From NCBI GenBank assembly GCA_016210785.1, contig JACQTN010000256.1:1-6528 (forward strand): a DNA stretch of 6,528 bases, read 5' to 3'. The position numbers and the translations under genes are program-made. Every line of letters starts with the position of its first letter. Position 1 is the first letter of the stretch. Below, one piece after another: positions 6,001-6,528 of the stretch. Source of the stretch: Armatimonadota bacterium (GTDB lineage: Bacteria; Sysuimicrobiota; Sysuimicrobiia; Sysuimicrobiales; JACQTN01). Under the pieces are notes generated by a model that worked only from the letters and a program-made list of their open reading frames with translations, ran no database searches and was not told where the DNA came from.

Positions 6001-6023
6001 GCCGGCGCGGGATCGGCGCCGGC
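6001..6023 (+). promoter_or_regulatory. Hairpin in the 5' leader of the FmdB-type gene
   Basis: GCCGGCGC (6001-6008) and GCGCCGGC (6016-6023) form a perfect 8-bp all-G/C stem with a 7-nt loop. It ends six bases before the ribosome binding site AAAGGAG (6030-6036) and does not occlude it. It may stabilise the mRNA's 5' end. No riboswitch class is recognised. Confidence 0.55.
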
Positions 6024-6045
6024 GACGAGAAAGGAGCGGTCGCAG

Positions 6046-6261
6046 ATGCCTCTCTATGAGTACGTGTGCGGCGAGTGTGGGCAGCGCTTCGAGCAACTGG
6101 TCTGGAGCAGCAAGGACGCGGATCAGGTGTCCTGCACGTCCTGCGGCGCGAGCAAGGTGCGGCGGCTGATCTCGGTCTTCGCCACGGCCAGCGCCTCCGA
6201 GAAGCACTCCCACGCGGCCGACGCGCCCCCCTGCGGACCCAACTGCTGCCGGCTGCACTGA
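6046..6261 (+). CDS. FmdB-family zinc-ribbon protein
   Basis: A 71-residue protein of the FmdB / CxxC_CxxC_SSSS putative regulatory family. The start MPLYEYVCGECGQRFEQLV is the family signature. The zinc ribbon is formed by C8-x2-C11 and C30-x2-C33 (CTSCG), followed by the typical VRRLIS (38-43). The C-terminal tail is Cys/His-rich (H54, H56, C63, C67, C68, H71) and could hold a second metal; tails of this kind are common in the family. ATG at 6046 is preceded by AAAGGAG at nine bases. It is divergent from chrA across 142 bp, has its own extended -10 promoter, and is followed by a strong stem-loop, so it looks monocistronic. The family is named for a gene near formamidase/amidase operons, where a regulatory role was proposed but is poorly established. 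Family assignment is secure, role unknown. Confidence 0.93.
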   Translation: MPLYEYVCGECGQRFEQLVWSSKDADQVSCTSCGASKVRRLISVFATASASEKHSHAADAPPCGPNCCRLH

Positions 6262-6269
6262 GCGCACGC

Positions 6270-6301
6270 GGGAGCGCCCGCTCGGTCTGTGGGGCGCTCC
6301 C
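6270..6301 (+). terminator. Strong stem-loop after the FmdB-type gene
   Basis: GGGAGCGCCC (6270-6279) pairs perfectly over 10 bp with GGGCGCTCCC (6292-6301) around a 12-nt loop, starting eight bases after the stop codon. It is followed by a pyrimidine-rich stretch without a real U-tract, so termination efficiency is uncertain. Its symmetry would allow it to act on both strands. Confidence 0.65.
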
Positions 6302-6528
6302 CGCTGCTCTCTGCTCACGGCGTAGCGCTCTACCTTCTCCCACAGTGTCTCCGCGCCCAGCCCCGGGAGGCGCTCCACCGGTACACCGCGCCCGGAATTC
6401 TTCACCATCCTCCGCATCGTCCGCCTGACCACCGCGTCGTCGGTGAGGGCCTGCGAGGCGGGACCGGACCCTTCGTGGGCCGCCGCGGGCGTCGAGGTGG
6501 CGGCGGCGCCGTGTCTACCGGCCTGGGC
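6302..6528 (-). other. Right-end segment with no recognised gene; one minus-strand frame is coding-like
   Basis: The minus-strand frame entering from the right edge has G/C-biased third positions and reads plausibly, for example TDDAVVRRTMRRMVKNSG followed by RGVPVERLPGLGAETLWEKV (about 6456-6340). This could be the C-terminus of a gene to the right. However, that frame has no stop before the stem-loop at 6270-6301 and runs on antisense to the zinc-ribbon gene, while TAG and TGA occur here in the neighbouring frame. It may be a decayed or frameshifted gene end, or chance openness of GC-rich DNA. I do not recognise a family. Confidence 0.3.

Noticed and set aside
4648..6432. A minus-strand frame open for almost 600 codons across chrA and the zinc-ribbon gene
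   Set aside because: Over most of its length it is out of frame with ChrA and antisense to the FmdB-type gene, with low-complexity Arg/Gly/Ala content and no domain. Only its first part, right of 6302, is kept as an open question.

Overview
The window is GC-rich, densely coding bacterial DNA with strong third-position G/C preference. No ribosomal RNA, tRNA or CRISPR array is visible. Conventional Shine-Dalgarno starts are mixed with one gene whose start codon sits where a leaderless transcript would begin. That mix, the GC content and the type IV pilus ATPases suggest a Terrabacteria-like or thermophile-associated lineage, possibly an uncultured phylum. This placement is a guess.

Left block, minus strand (about 1-3568): a likely operon, in transcription order. 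First comes a DedA-family membrane protein (3568-2948). After 40 nt comes a 634-residue fusion of a von Willebrand A-like (vWA) domain with a complete PilT retraction-ATPase domain (2907-1003, TTG start with a very strong ribosome binding site). After about 100 nt comes a second PilT paralog that runs off the left edge (906-1). The two PilT modules align without indels at a constant offset of 1431 bases, about 88% identical in protein by my hand count. The second paralog lacks the vWA domain but seems to keep its last ~20 residues, which suggests that it descends from a fusion gene that lost the rest.

Middle (3569-4719): dedA faces a plus-strand gene at 3602-4393. Their -10 elements overlap on one palindrome. 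The plus-strand gene encodes a helix-turn-helix-like segment followed by a two-motif LAGLIDADG fold in which both catalytic aspartates are replaced, so it looks like a homing endonuclease turned DNA-binding protein. Between it and the convergent chrA gene lies a noncoding array of 58-59 bp hairpin-forming tandem repeats (4415-4719). The last partial repeat supplies the chrA stop codon.

Right block (4707-6528): a full two-domain ChrA chromate transporter (minus strand) is divergent from a small FmdB-type zinc-ribbon protein (plus strand). The latter has an extended -10 promoter, a 5'-UTR hairpin and a 10-bp terminator-like stem-loop. The last ~225 bases hold no gene that I can name; one minus-strand frame there looks coding-like but has no proper end.

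The most novel items are the vWA-PilT fusion with its degenerate metal site and paired paralog, and the catalytically dead LAGLIDADG protein driven by an apparently leaderless promoter that overlaps the pilus operon's promoter.
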